Assembly: GCA_947177465.1 (NCBI GenBank)
Contig: CAMWUP010000003.1
Coordinates: 1-27,159 of the forward strand
Direction: 5' to 3'
Length of the DNA stretch: 27,159 nucleotides
Origin: an uncultured Lachnospiraceae bacterium
GTDB taxonomy: Bacteria > Bacillota > Clostridia > Lachnospirales > Lachnospiraceae
Shown: piece after piece, positions 14,099 to 21,362 of the stretch
Layout of the letters: the number at the start of each line of letters is the position of its first letter
Position numbering within the stretch: position 1 is the stretch's first letter
Made by a program: the position numbers and the translations under genes
The notes under the pieces: generated by a model
Databases searched by the model: none
What the model was told of the DNA's origin: nothing
The model's input: only the letters and a program-made list of their open reading frames with translations

Positions 14099-14194
14099 TA
14101 CCTAAATACAATTTTTTTTTGTATCCGGCAAGATTTCGTGAAAAGTCAATTATGTGAAAAATTTCCTGCCGGTATGGTGAAAAAGAAAAAAGTG

Positions 14195-14203
14195 TGTTAT
14201 ACT
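14195..14203 (+). promoter_or_regulatory. Candidate extended -10 promoter for the CPBP protease gene
   Basis: TGTTATACT matches the TGnTATAAT extended -10 form at eight of its nine positions. The -35 region is poor (TGGTGA at 14175-14180). Initiation near 14210 would give a leader of about 67 bases. Confidence 0.42.
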
Positions 14204-14222
14204 GTGCTTGAAATATACGAGA

Positions 14223-14260
14223 GACGTCTGTTTTTCAGGCGTCGGCGCTGCTGCACAGCG
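14223..14260 (+). other. Two adjacent leader hairpins before the CPBP gene
   Basis: GACGTCTG (14223-14230), loop TTTTT, CAGGCGTC (14236-14243) form an 8-bp stem. It is followed by CGCTG (14246-14250), loop CTGCA, CAGCG (14256-14260). The second ends directly at the ribosome binding site GGAGAAGGA. They may stabilise the mRNA 5' end or tune translation. Confidence 0.5.
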
Positions 14261-14276
14261 GAGAAGGAAATGTAAT

Positions 14277-15293
14277 ATGGAAGAATTATATACCCAGCCC
14301 GGTGTACCGGAGCAGGCGGAAAAAGAGACCGTGAAACAGGCGAGAAGATTTTTTTCTAATATGGGACTGATGTTTCTTGCCGGTACTTTGTGTATCTATG
14401 CGATACAGTACAAGCTCAGCGGGCTTATTTATGCGATAAGGCCGGAGATTTTGCAAAATCCCGATATACTGCTGTTGTTTTCCTCGGTTTCGATGTATGT
14501 TCTCGGCATGCCGCTTATGATAATGCTGGTTCACACCATACCGAAGGAAAAAATACAAAAGCGTTCCATGACGGTGGGAAAGTTTCTGGTGGCGCTGATA
14601 ATATGCTATGGTATTATGTATGCCAGCAATCTGATAGGAAGTCTGATTACCTATTTTTTGGCGATATTAAAGGGAAAGCCAATCGATAACTATACAATGG
14701 AGCTTGCCGGTTCCGCAAGCCTTTGGGTGAGAATCCTTATCATGGTAATCTGGGCTCCTATTATGGAGGAGCTTATTTTCAGGAAAATTCTGGTGGACAG
14801 GGTGGTCCGTTACGGTGAGGGGGCTGCAGTTGTACTTTCCGGTCTGATGTTCGGTTTGTTCCATGGAAATCTTTCCCAGTTTGCTTATGCCTCCACGATA
14901 GGAATGTTTTTTGCTTTTATTTATGTAAAGACAGGCAGGCTTCAATATACTATTATCATGCATATGGTAGTGAATTTCCTTGGGGGCGTACTGAGTCTGT
15001 TTATGCTGGATTTGGTAGATTTGGAAGAATTGCAGAGCGTAATGGCCGGTGGCGGCGATTTATCCAAGGTTTTACCGGGACTGCTTGTATTTATGCTGTA
15101 CATGTTTTGTCTGATTGGCATTGTGGTGGCGGGTATCGTGCTGCTTATTGTGTACAGGAAAAGAATGCATCTGAACGCAGGAAGGATTGCGCTGCCGCGT
15201 GGAAAACGCTTTTTAACCATGATATGCAATGCGGGGATGGGATTGTTTTTCCTGTACTGGGTTGTGGAAATTGTATTGCAGATTATAGAATGA
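14277..15293 (+). CDS. CPBP family intramembrane glutamic endopeptidase
   Basis: This is a multi-pass membrane protein of the CPBP/Abi (Rce1-like) family, intramembrane glutamate proteases; bacterial members act in bacteriocin self-immunity, protein maturation or unknown pathways. All three signatures are present: EELIFR (E164, E165, R169), FGLFH (F192, H196) and HMVVN (H229, N233). Hydrophobic segments at about residues 30-50, 65-85, 100-130 and 215-240, plus several later ones, suggest around eight membrane spans. The frame is open upstream to 14208, but the ATG at 14277 has GGAGAAGGA in front and the upstream peptide is Arg/Cys-rich and unlike the family. It is 7 bases before the thioesterase gene. 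Its substrate cannot be told from the context. Confidence 0.9.
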   Translation: MEELYTQPGVPEQAEKETVKQARRFFSNMGLMFLAGTLCIYAIQYKLSGLIYAIRPEILQNPDILLLFSSVSMYVLGMPLMIMLVHTIPKEKIQKRSMTVGKFLVALIICYGIMYASNLIGSLITYFLAILKGKPIDNYTMELAGSASLWVRILIMVIWAPIMEELIFRKILVDRVVRYGEGAAVVLSGLMFGLFHGNLSQFAYASTIGMFFAFIYVKTGRLQYTIIMHMVVNFLGGVLSLFMLDLVDLEELQSVMAGGGDLSKVLPGLLVFMLYMFCLIGIVVAGIVLLIVYRKRMHLNAGRIALPRGKRFLTMICNAGMGLFFLYWVVEIVLQIIE

Positions 15294-15300
15294 GAGAACG

Positions 15301-16050
15301 ATGGCGATGTACAGTTTTGAGAGCAGAATCAGATACAGCGAAACAGACAGCGACGGAAAACTGACATTATTGTCACTGATGGACTATTTTCAAGATTGCT
15401 CTACCTTTCAATCAGAGGACTTGGGGGTTGGACTTTCTTTTCTTCGTGAGCGAAAGCTGGTATGGGTGCTGTCCTCGTGGCAGATTGCGATAGACCGGCT
15501 GCCCGATCTGGGTGAACAGGTATCTATAGGAACCTTTCCTTATGATTTTAAAGGTTGTTTCGGATTCCGAAATTTTTTTATGAAGGATGGGGCGGGCAAT
15601 GATATAGCGAAGGCGAATTCCATGTGGACGATCCTGGATACGGAGACCTTTAAACCCAAACGCCCTCCCAAAGAGGTAGTGCAGAAATATAAAATGGAAG
15701 AAAGACTGCCTATGGCGTATGCGGGGCGCAAGATTGCAGTGCCGCAGGATATGGAAGTAAAAGAAAGCATTACGGTAAAGCAGCACCATTTAGATACCAA
15801 CCACCATGTTAATAATGCGCAGTATGTGGGGATGGCGATGGATTACCTGCCGGAGCATTTTGCGGTAACCGGCATGCGGGCTGAGTATAAAAAGCAGGCG
15901 CTTTTGCATGATATACTGGTTCCCTGCGTGCAGGTAAGCAAAGAGGAAGACGGAGCAGAAACCTGTGTGGTATCCCTGCAGGATACACAGGGCGGTATCT
16001 ATACAAATGTAGAGTTTGAAGGAAGAAGAAATTATGTTAAAATTGGGTGA
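15301..16050 (+). CDS. Acyl-ACP thioesterase (FatA/FatB family)
   Basis: Members hydrolyse acyl-ACP to free fatty acid, setting chain length or releasing fatty acids from synthesis. The 249 residues form two hot-dog folds. The first begins YSFESRIRYSETDSDGKL and contains LVWVLSSWQIAIDRLPDLGE. The second carries the active-site stretch HHLDTNHHVNNAQYV with D165, N167 and H169. The position that holds the Glu-Cys pair in plant enzymes reads EYKKQALLHD (around 195-204), with Gln and Ala instead, so catalysis may differ or be weak. It starts 7 bases after the CPBP gene and overlaps cvfB by 17 bases, indicating one transcript. Substrate chain length cannot be read from sequence. Confidence 0.88.
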   Translation: MAMYSFESRIRYSETDSDGKLTLLSLMDYFQDCSTFQSEDLGVGLSFLRERKLVWVLSSWQIAIDRLPDLGEQVSIGTFPYDFKGCFGFRNFFMKDGAGNDIAKANSMWTILDTETFKPKRPPKEVVQKYKMEERLPMAYAGRKIAVPQDMEVKESITVKQHHLDTNHHVNNAQYVGMAMDYLPEHFAVTGMRAEYKKQALLHDILVPCVQVSKEEDGAETCVVSLQDTQGGIYTNVEFEGRRNYVKIG

Positions 16051-16867
16051 GAAGCAAAAACTGCAAGTGATAAAGGAAGTAGATTTCGGCGTGTATCTTG
16101 CAGACGAAGCAGATGCAGAGGAGCGGGTGCTCCTGCCGGCAAAGCAGGTGCCATCCGGAACAGAAATCGGAAGCGAGATAGAGGTGTTTCTGTACAGGGA
16201 CTCTAAAGACCGTATGATAGCTACGGTACATGAACCGCTTTTAAAGATGGGGGAGGTTGCAAGGCTGAAAGTAGCTGATGTCAATAAATATGGTGCATTT
16301 TTAGACTGGGGGCTGGAAAAGGATTTGTTTCTTCCTTTTAAGCAGCAGACTATCAGGGTGCGCCCGCAGGATACGCCTTTGGTATCCCTCTATATTGACA
16401 AAAGCGGCAGGCTTTGTGCAACCATGAATGTATACCATGATTTATCAACAGAGAGTCCGTACAAGAAGGACGACAGAGTTACGGGCTATGTGTATGAGTC
16501 AAGCCCCGAGTTTGGCATGTTTGTGGCGGTTGACGATAAATATTCAGGACTGATTCCCAAAAGAGAGCTTTATGAGGAGGTCAGGATAGGCGATACCGTC
16601 GTCTGCCGTGTCGCGGCAGTCAGAGAGGATGGAAAGCTGGATTTGAGCATACGGGAAAAGGCATACCTGCAAATAGAAGCGGATGCACAGAAAATACTGG
16701 ATGTGATAGACAGCTTTGACGGTGTGCTGCCCTTTAATGATAAGGCGTCGCCGGAAGTGATTAAGCGTGAGATGCAGATGAGTAAAAATGAATTTAAACG
16801 TGCTGTCGGTCATCTTCTGAAAAACGGAAAAATAGAAATAAAAGAAAAGGCGATTCGCAGAATCTGA
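16034..16867 (+). CDS. cvfB: CvfB family S1-domain RNA-binding protein
   Basis: CvfB (YitL in Bacillus) is a cytoplasmic RNA-binding protein; in Staphylococcus aureus it affects virulence gene expression. The 277-residue protein has tandem S1-like domains (about residues 1-65, 66-130, 140-215) and a C-terminal winged helix (about 225-277). The family stretch GEVARLKVADVNKYGAFLDWGLEKDL is clear, and the third S1 domain has DRVTGYVYESSPEFGMFVAVDD. The ATG at 16034 is preceded by AAGGA within the end of the thioesterase gene, a 17-base overlap. The open frame goes back to a TTG at 16016 without a good site. Confidence 0.92.
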   Translation: MLKLGEKQKLQVIKEVDFGVYLADEADAEERVLLPAKQVPSGTEIGSEIEVFLYRDSKDRMIATVHEPLLKMGEVARLKVADVNKYGAFLDWGLEKDLFLPFKQQTIRVRPQDTPLVSLYIDKSGRLCATMNVYHDLSTESPYKKDDRVTGYVYESSPEFGMFVAVDDKYSGLIPKRELYEEVRIGDTVVCRVAAVREDGKLDLSIREKAYLQIEADAQKILDVIDSFDGVLPFNDKASPEVIKREMQMSKNEFKRAVGHLLKNGKIEIKEKAIRRI

Positions 16868-16884
16868 GGAAAGGAGGTGTTATT

Positions 16885-17076
16885 ATGGATGTTGCGGGCT
16901 TATCCGTATCAATGTCCCAGATAAGTAATATGGGTAAAATTGGCATTGCTGTACTGGACAAGACCATGGAAAGCGGCGAAGATTTGGCGGCAGGAATGCT
17001 TAAGATGATAGACGCCGCTGCAATGGAACGGTCCGTGAATCCGGCTGTCGGAGGACAGATGGATATCAGGATTTAA
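16885..17076 (+). CDS. YjfB family putative motility protein
   Basis: This small 63-residue protein belongs to the YjfB family, labelled putative motility protein because of its association with flagellar or SigD-dependent genes; no molecular function is known. The sequence MDVAGLSVSMSQ, a central Met- and Leu-rich helix VLDKTMESGEDLAAGMLKMID, and the end PAVGGQMDIRI fit. It has the strongest ribosome binding site in this block (AAAGGAGG eight bases before the ATG) and lies 17 bases after cvfB. No flagellar gene is in the window, so a motility role is not supported by context. A hairpin and a terminator follow. Confidence 0.85.
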   Translation: MDVAGLSVSMSQISNMGKIGIAVLDKTMESGEDLAAGMLKMIDAAAMERSVNPAVGGQMDIRI

Positions 17077-17106
17077 GGAAATGCTGATTTCATCAGCGCT
17101 TCCTTA
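17074..17106 (+). other. Long imperfect hairpin at the end of the YjfB gene
   Basis: TAAGGAA (17074-17080) pairs with TTCCTTA (17100-17106), and GCTGAT (17083-17088) pairs with ATCAGC (17092-17097), with a small internal AT/GC loop. It starts on the stop codon and has no U-tract; a terminator follows 13 bases later. It may be an mRNA stability element. Confidence 0.6.
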
Positions 17107-17118
17107 GATGTAAAACGG

Positions 17119-17152
17119 AAGGAGACCCTTTGCGAAGGGTCTTCTTTTGTTT
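17119..17152 (+). terminator. Intrinsic terminator after YjfB
   Basis: AAGGAGACCCTT (17119-17130), loop TGCG, AAGGGTCTTCTT (17135-17146) give a 12-bp stem with one G-U pair, followed by a T-rich tail (TTTTGTTT). It closes the CPBP-thioesterase-cvfB-YjfB transcript. Confidence 0.85.
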
Positions 17153-17203
17153 GGTTTGTATCATAACAAAAAAACGTCTGCCAAAATAGAAACATAAAAA
17201 GTG

Positions 17204-17226
17204 CATAAAAATTTATCATTTTTATG
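17204..17226. promoter_or_regulatory. AT-rich perfect palindrome upstream of the PucR-type regulator
   Basis: CATAAAAAT (17204-17212) and ATTTTTATG (17218-17226) form a 9-bp inverted repeat with 5-base centre TTATC, followed by seven T (17231-17237). It could be an operator for the downstream regulator or a second, weak terminator. The rest of 17153-17313 is AT-rich, and I see no convincing -35/-10 pair in it. Confidence 0.4.
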
Positions 17227-17327
17227 TAGATTTTTTTGTAAAAGTGAATTAAAATGGAAAATGAGCATACTAGCGAATATTGCGGGCAGGAATTTGCTGC
17301 TGTCATTTTATCCAAAGGAGTCAGTTC

Positions 17328-18413
17328 ATGATATCAAGCCAAATATTACAAACTACAATAGAAGGTCTGAAAAACATTGCGCGTGTGGAATTCTGCGTAA
17401 TGGATACAGACGGTAAAGAGGTGGCGTCCACTGCAGATATGGGAAACTGTTCCAAGCAGGCGGTGGAATTTGCGCTTTCTCCCGCGGATTCTCAGGAAAT
17501 TCAGGGATATCAGTATTTTAAAATCTTTGACGAGCAGCAGATAGAATATGTGCTGGTGGCAGGCGGCAGCGGCGAAGATGTGTACACGGTAGGCAAGATG
17601 GTGGCGTTTCAGGTACAGAGCCTGCTTGTTGCCTATAAAGAACGGTTTGATAAGGATAACTTTATCAAAAATCTTTTGCTTGACAATCTGCTTCTTGTGG
17701 ATATTTACAGCCGTGCCAAGAAACTGCACATTCAGACGGATGTAAGCCGTGTGGTGCTGATAGTGGAGTCGGAAAACGGCAAGGACAATAATTCCCTTGA
17801 GCTTTCCCGCACGCATTTCGGCAGCAACAGTAAGGATTTTGTTACTGCTGTGGACGAAAATAATGTAATTGTGGTGAAGGATTTGTCCGAGTCGGAATCC
17901 CCCAAGGAAATCGATAAGGCGGCAAGAGCGCTGGAATCTTTTCTTCTGAAGGAAGGCGTAAAAAACGTTCATATTGCGTATGGAACGGTGGTTCGTGAAA
18001 TCAAGGAAGTCAGCCGTTCTTATAAAGAAGCAAAAATGGCATTGGACGTAGGCAAAATTTTCTTTGACGAGAGAGATGTGATTGCTTATAGTGAGCTTGG
18101 CATTGGCAGACTGATTTACCAGCTTCCGATTCCGCTCTGCAAAATGTTTATTAAGGAAATATTCGGCGGAAAGAGTCCGGATGACTTTGACGAGGAAACG
18201 CTTACGACCATTCACAAGTTTTTCGAGAACAGTCTGAATGTATCGGAAACATCGAGACAGCTTTTTATTCATCGTAACACACTGGTATACAGACTGGATA
18301 AGCTGCAGAAAAGTACAGGACTGGATTTGCGCGTGTTTGAGGATGCCATTACCTTTAAAATCGCGCTGATGGTGGTCAAGTACATGAAATACATGGAAAC
18401 ATTTGACTATTGA
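17328..18413 (+). CDS. PucR/CdaR-type helix-turn-helix transcriptional regulator
   Basis: This 361-residue protein ends with a PucR/CdaR-type helix-turn-helix: NSLNVSETSRQLFIHRNTLVYRL then LQKSTGLDLRVFEDAITFKIAL (about residues 300-350). The N-terminal part (about 1-115) resembles the sensory domain of sugar-diacid regulators, with ISSQILQTTIEGLKNIARVEFCVMDTDGKEV. The middle (about 135-260) looks like the CdaR GGDEF-like region. The start at 17328 has AAAGGAG seven bases upstream; the open frame to 17280 lacks such a site. The gene precedes ftsE by 18 bases, so it is likely in the ftsEX transcript. The effector is unknown, and no sugar-diacid genes are nearby. Confidence 0.82.
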   Translation: MISSQILQTTIEGLKNIARVEFCVMDTDGKEVASTADMGNCSKQAVEFALSPADSQEIQGYQYFKIFDEQQIEYVLVAGGSGEDVYTVGKMVAFQVQSLLVAYKERFDKDNFIKNLLLDNLLLVDIYSRAKKLHIQTDVSRVVLIVESENGKDNNSLELSRTHFGSNSKDFVTAVDENNVIVVKDLSESESPKEIDKAARALESFLLKEGVKNVHIAYGTVVREIKEVSRSYKEAKMALDVGKIFFDERDVIAYSELGIGRLIYQLPIPLCKMFIKEIFGGKSPDDFDEETLTTIHKFFENSLNVSETSRQLFIHRNTLVYRLDKLQKSTGLDLRVFEDAITFKIALMVVKYMKYMETFDY

Positions 18414-18431
18414 TTGGACGAAAGGAAGATT

Positions 18432-19175
18432 ATGTCGCGTAAAGAGGAAAAGCGTAAAAGACGAGAGAGAATGATAGAGGAAAACGGTTTGATTTTTCTG
18501 GATGGCGTGAGCAAGGTGTATTCTGCGGGAGCGCCTGCATTGAACGGTATTACTCTGCATATTAACAAGGGAGAGTTTGTCTTTATTGTAGGGGACAGCG
18601 GTTCAGGAAAGTCAACACTGATTAAGCTGCTTTTGCGGGAATTGACCGCTACCAGCGGCAAGGTATGGGTCATGGGACATGATATAGCCAATCTGCCGCG
18701 CAGAAAGATTCCGAAATTCCGCAGAAATCTGGGTATTGTGTTTCAGGATTTCCGCCTTTTGAAAGACAGGAACGTCTATGAGAACGTTGCGTTTGCGCAG
18801 AGGATTATTGAGGTGCCGCCGAAGGATATCCGGCGGAATGTGCCGAGCATATTGGCGACGGTAGGACTGGCGGGCAAATATAAGGCAAAGCCGAAGCAGC
18901 TTTCCGGCGGAGAGCAGCAGAGAGTCGCACTGGCAAGAGCGCTGATTAATAAGCCTTCCATTTTGCTTGCCGATGAGCCCACGGGAAATCTTGACCCCAA
19001 GAACTCATGGGAAATCATGATGCTTTTAGATGAAATTAACGCCGCAGGCACTACGGTTATTGTGGTTACTCACAACAGGGAAATCGTCAACGCCATGCAG
19101 AAAAGAGTGGTGACCATGAAAAAGGGCGTTATTGTAAGCGACGAAGAGGAAGGAGAGTATATCGATGAAGATTAG
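18432..19175 (+). CDS. ftsE: Cell division ATP-binding protein FtsE
   Basis: FtsE is the ATPase of the FtsEX complex, which transmits ATP hydrolysis across the membrane to activate a peptidoglycan hydrolase. The 247-residue protein has Walker A GDSGSGKST (54-62), the Q-loop FQDFRLL, the ABC signature LSGGEQQRVALARAL, Walker B ILLADEPTGNLD and the H-loop THNRE. It carries a basic N-terminal extension (MSRKEEKRKRRERM) before the usual LIFLDGVSKVY. The ATG at 18432 has AAAGGA about five bases upstream; an ATG at 18471 would remove the extension and match the common FtsE start. The last 11 bases overlap ftsX. Confidence 0.94.
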   Translation: MSRKEEKRKRRERMIEENGLIFLDGVSKVYSAGAPALNGITLHINKGEFVFIVGDSGSGKSTLIKLLLRELTATSGKVWVMGHDIANLPRRKIPKFRRNLGIVFQDFRLLKDRNVYENVAFAQRIIEVPPKDIRRNVPSILATVGLAGKYKAKPKQLSGGEQQRVALARALINKPSILLADEPTGNLDPKNSWEIMMLLDEINAAGTTVIVVTHNREIVNAMQKRVVTMKKGVIVSDEEEGEYIDED

Positions 19176-20061
19176 TACGTTGTTTTATACTCTCAGGCAG
19201 GGCATCAAGGGGATTTTTCGCAACAAGCTTTTTTCTCTTGCGTCGATAGCTACTATTTCGGCGTGTTTATTCCTTTTTGGTATCCTTTACGCGATTGTGA
19301 TGAACTTTCAGCATATTGTGAGGGCGGCGGAGGAGGGCTTCTGCGTAGTAGTTTTTTTTGATGAAGGTATTGAAGACACACGCAAGTCGGAAATCGGAGA
19401 TTTAATCCGGCTTAGGACGGAGGTTTCAGAGGTTAAGTATGTTTCTTCCGCCGAAGCGTGGGATTGGTATAAGGAGAAGCATCTGCAGGGACATGCAGAT
19501 GGGTTTCCGACCAATCCGCTGGAAAATTATGATAATTACGAAGTATATTTAAATGATGTATCCATGTATGACTCACTGGTGACTTATCTGATGTCGGTGG
19601 AGGGCGTGAGATATGTCAGGCGCTCAGACGTTGTTGCAGAAGCTTTAAGCGGCGGGAATATGCTGATAGCGTACGTGTCGCTTGGCATTATCGGTATCCT
19701 GCTGGCGGTGTCCATTTTCCTAATCAGCAACACGGTGACGATTGGCATCTCTGTGCGGCAGGAGGAAATCAACATCATGAAATATATAGGTGCAACGGAC
19801 TTCTTTGTGCGTGCGCCCTTTGTGATTGAAGGTATGCTGATTGGAGCCATAGGCGCAGGAATTCCTTTGGGGTTGATTTACCTTCTCTACAATAAGATAG
19901 TCGTACAGCTTGGGACAGCGTTTCCGGCATTGTCAGAGCTGCTGCGCTTCCTGTCGGTGAAGGAAATCTTTGACGTGCTGACGCCTGTGTCACTGGGTAT
20001 CGGCATCGGTATTGGCTTCCTCGGAAGCTTCACAACAGTGAGAAAGCATTTAAGAGTGTAG
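19165..20061 (+). CDS. ftsX: Cell division membrane protein FtsX
   Basis: FtsX is the four-span membrane partner of FtsE. The 298-residue protein has a cytoplasmic N-terminus (FYTLRQGIKGIFRNKLFS) and a first membrane span at about 22-46. A large external loop (about 47-165) follows, expected to contact the cell-wall hydrolase, then spans at about 168-190, 217-240 and 270-292. The stretch SNTVTIGISVRQEEINIMKYIGATDFFVRAPFVIEG is a family hallmark. It overlaps ftsE and is 18 bases upstream of the M23 peptidase gene, a likely partner. Confidence 0.94.
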   Translation: MKISTLFYTLRQGIKGIFRNKLFSLASIATISACLFLFGILYAIVMNFQHIVRAAEEGFCVVVFFDEGIEDTRKSEIGDLIRLRTEVSEVKYVSSAEAWDWYKEKHLQGHADGFPTNPLENYDNYEVYLNDVSMYDSLVTYLMSVEGVRYVRRSDVVAEALSGGNMLIAYVSLGIIGILLAVSIFLISNTVTIGISVRQEEINIMKYIGATDFFVRAPFVIEGMLIGAIGAGIPLGLIYLLYNKIVVQLGTAFPALSELLRFLSVKEIFDVLTPVSLGIGIGIGFLGSFTTVRKHLRV

Positions 20062-20079
20062 CGGAAAGGGTGGATTCGC

Positions 20080-21306
20080 ATGAAGAAAAAAATTGCAGCG
20101 CTTCTGACGGTGGTGCTTGCAGCGGCTTTGCTGATAAATAATTTTTCTTCGTCATCCGCAACCTCCTATTCTTCCATTACCTCGGACAGCATCAGGGAAA
20201 AGGAAGAAGGGATTAAAAAAGCAGAGGAGGAGCGGAAAGAGCTGGAAAATTCGCTGACCAATGCACAAAATATTAAAAAGCAGCTGGAAGCGGAGAAAAA
20301 GGATTTAAACAATTATATCACACAGCTTGATATCAAGCTTTCTGAGATTCAGGATAATATTGCAAGGCTGAATGAGCAGATTACGCAGAAGGAGCTTGAT
20401 ATTGCCCGCACGCAGGAGGAGCTTGCAAGGGCAAGGGAAGTCGAGGCTGCGCAGTATGAGGCGATGGTGCATCGGATTCAGTATAACTACGAGCAGGGCG
20501 ATGCGACTTACTGGGAATTAATATTCAGCGGGGAGAGCATTGCGGATATTCTGACTAAGGTGGAATATATGGAGCGGATTGCCGCATATGACAAAGAGCA
20601 GCTCAACGAATTTATGCTGAACCGCCAGTTGATAGAAGTGACGGAGCAGCAGCTTTTGACGGACATGGCGCTTTTGGAAGAGACGAGAGAGGGTGTGCTG
20701 GCAGAAGAAGCGGCGATGGAAGAACTGATACAGGCGAAGATGCAGACCATAAAAGAATACGAAAATAATATTGCCAACAAGGAGCAGGCAATCAAGGAAT
20801 ACGAGGCGGATATCAAGGAACGAAATGAAATTGTGGAGGCTTTGGAGGCTGCCATTGCGGAGGAGAAAAAGCGGATTATGGCGGCGAACGGTTCGCTGCT
20901 TACCTATGACGGAGGGCAGTTCAAATTTCCGGTTGCCTCTTATACAAAGCTTTCCAGCGATTACGGCATGCGTATGCATCCGACGCTGGGCGTTGAAAAA
21001 TTCCACAATGGAATTGATTTGGCTTCGCCTACCGGAACAGCCATATTTGCAGCTTATGACGGGAAAGTGATAGCTGCTTCTTACAGTGGCTCCATGGGAA
21101 ACTATATTATGATAGATCATGGAGACAATCTGTACACAATTTATATGCATGCTTCCAAGCTGTATGTGCAGACGGGGGATATCGTTGTGCGGGGAGAGAC
21201 GATTGCAGCGGTAGGTGCAACAGGACGTACTACAGGTCCGCATCTGCATTTCAGTGTGCGGCTGAATGGAGAGTATGTCAGTCCGTGGAATTATCTGTCC
21301 CAGTGA
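20080..21306 (+). CDS. Secreted coiled-coil M23 (LytM) peptidoglycan peptidase, EnvC/PcsB-like
   Basis: A signal peptide (MKKKIAALLTVVLAAALLIN) is followed by a long Lys/Glu-rich coiled coil (about residues 40-265) and a C-terminal M23 LytM domain (about 280-408). Zinc-ligand motifs are intact: HNGID (H309, D313) and HLHF (H388, H390), so it should be an active endopeptidase, unlike E. coli EnvC, which has lost its metal site. The layout coiled coil plus hydrolase, directly after ftsX, matches FtsEX-controlled hydrolases such as PcsB and CwlO. The known mechanism is that FtsX holds the coiled coil and ATP hydrolysis releases the catalytic domain. The ATG at 20080 follows CGGAAAGGGTGG. Confidence 0.92.
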   Translation: MKKKIAALLTVVLAAALLINNFSSSSATSYSSITSDSIREKEEGIKKAEEERKELENSLTNAQNIKKQLEAEKKDLNNYITQLDIKLSEIQDNIARLNEQITQKELDIARTQEELARAREVEAAQYEAMVHRIQYNYEQGDATYWELIFSGESIADILTKVEYMERIAAYDKEQLNEFMLNRQLIEVTEQQLLTDMALLEETREGVLAEEAAMEELIQAKMQTIKEYENNIANKEQAIKEYEADIKERNEIVEALEAAIAEEKKRIMAANGSLLTYDGGQFKFPVASYTKLSSDYGMRMHPTLGVEKFHNGIDLASPTGTAIFAAYDGKVIAASYSGSMGNYIMIDHGDNLYTIYMHASKLYVQTGDIVVRGETIAAVGATGRTTGPHLHFSVRLNGEYVSPWNYLSQ

Positions 21307-21362
21307 CGGAGGTTTGTTAATCGGTGTAATTGCCGTTTGTGCGGCGAATAGGAGGTATAGTT

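Noticed and set aside
14138..14183. Three GTGAAAA direct repeats (14138, 14154 and 14177) between tRNA-Gln and the CPBP gene
   Set aside because: Spacing is irregular (16 and 23 bases) and the motif is short and AT-rich, so chance is likely.
17346..18560. Long minus-strand open frame (404 codons) opposite the PucR-type regulator
   Set aside because: It is antisense to a well-supported gene, crosses the boundary into ftsE, is His/Phe-rich with no recognisable domain, and has no ribosome binding site. The same applies to other long antisense frames at 7508-8425, 21483-22565, 23162-24232 and 25238-25957.
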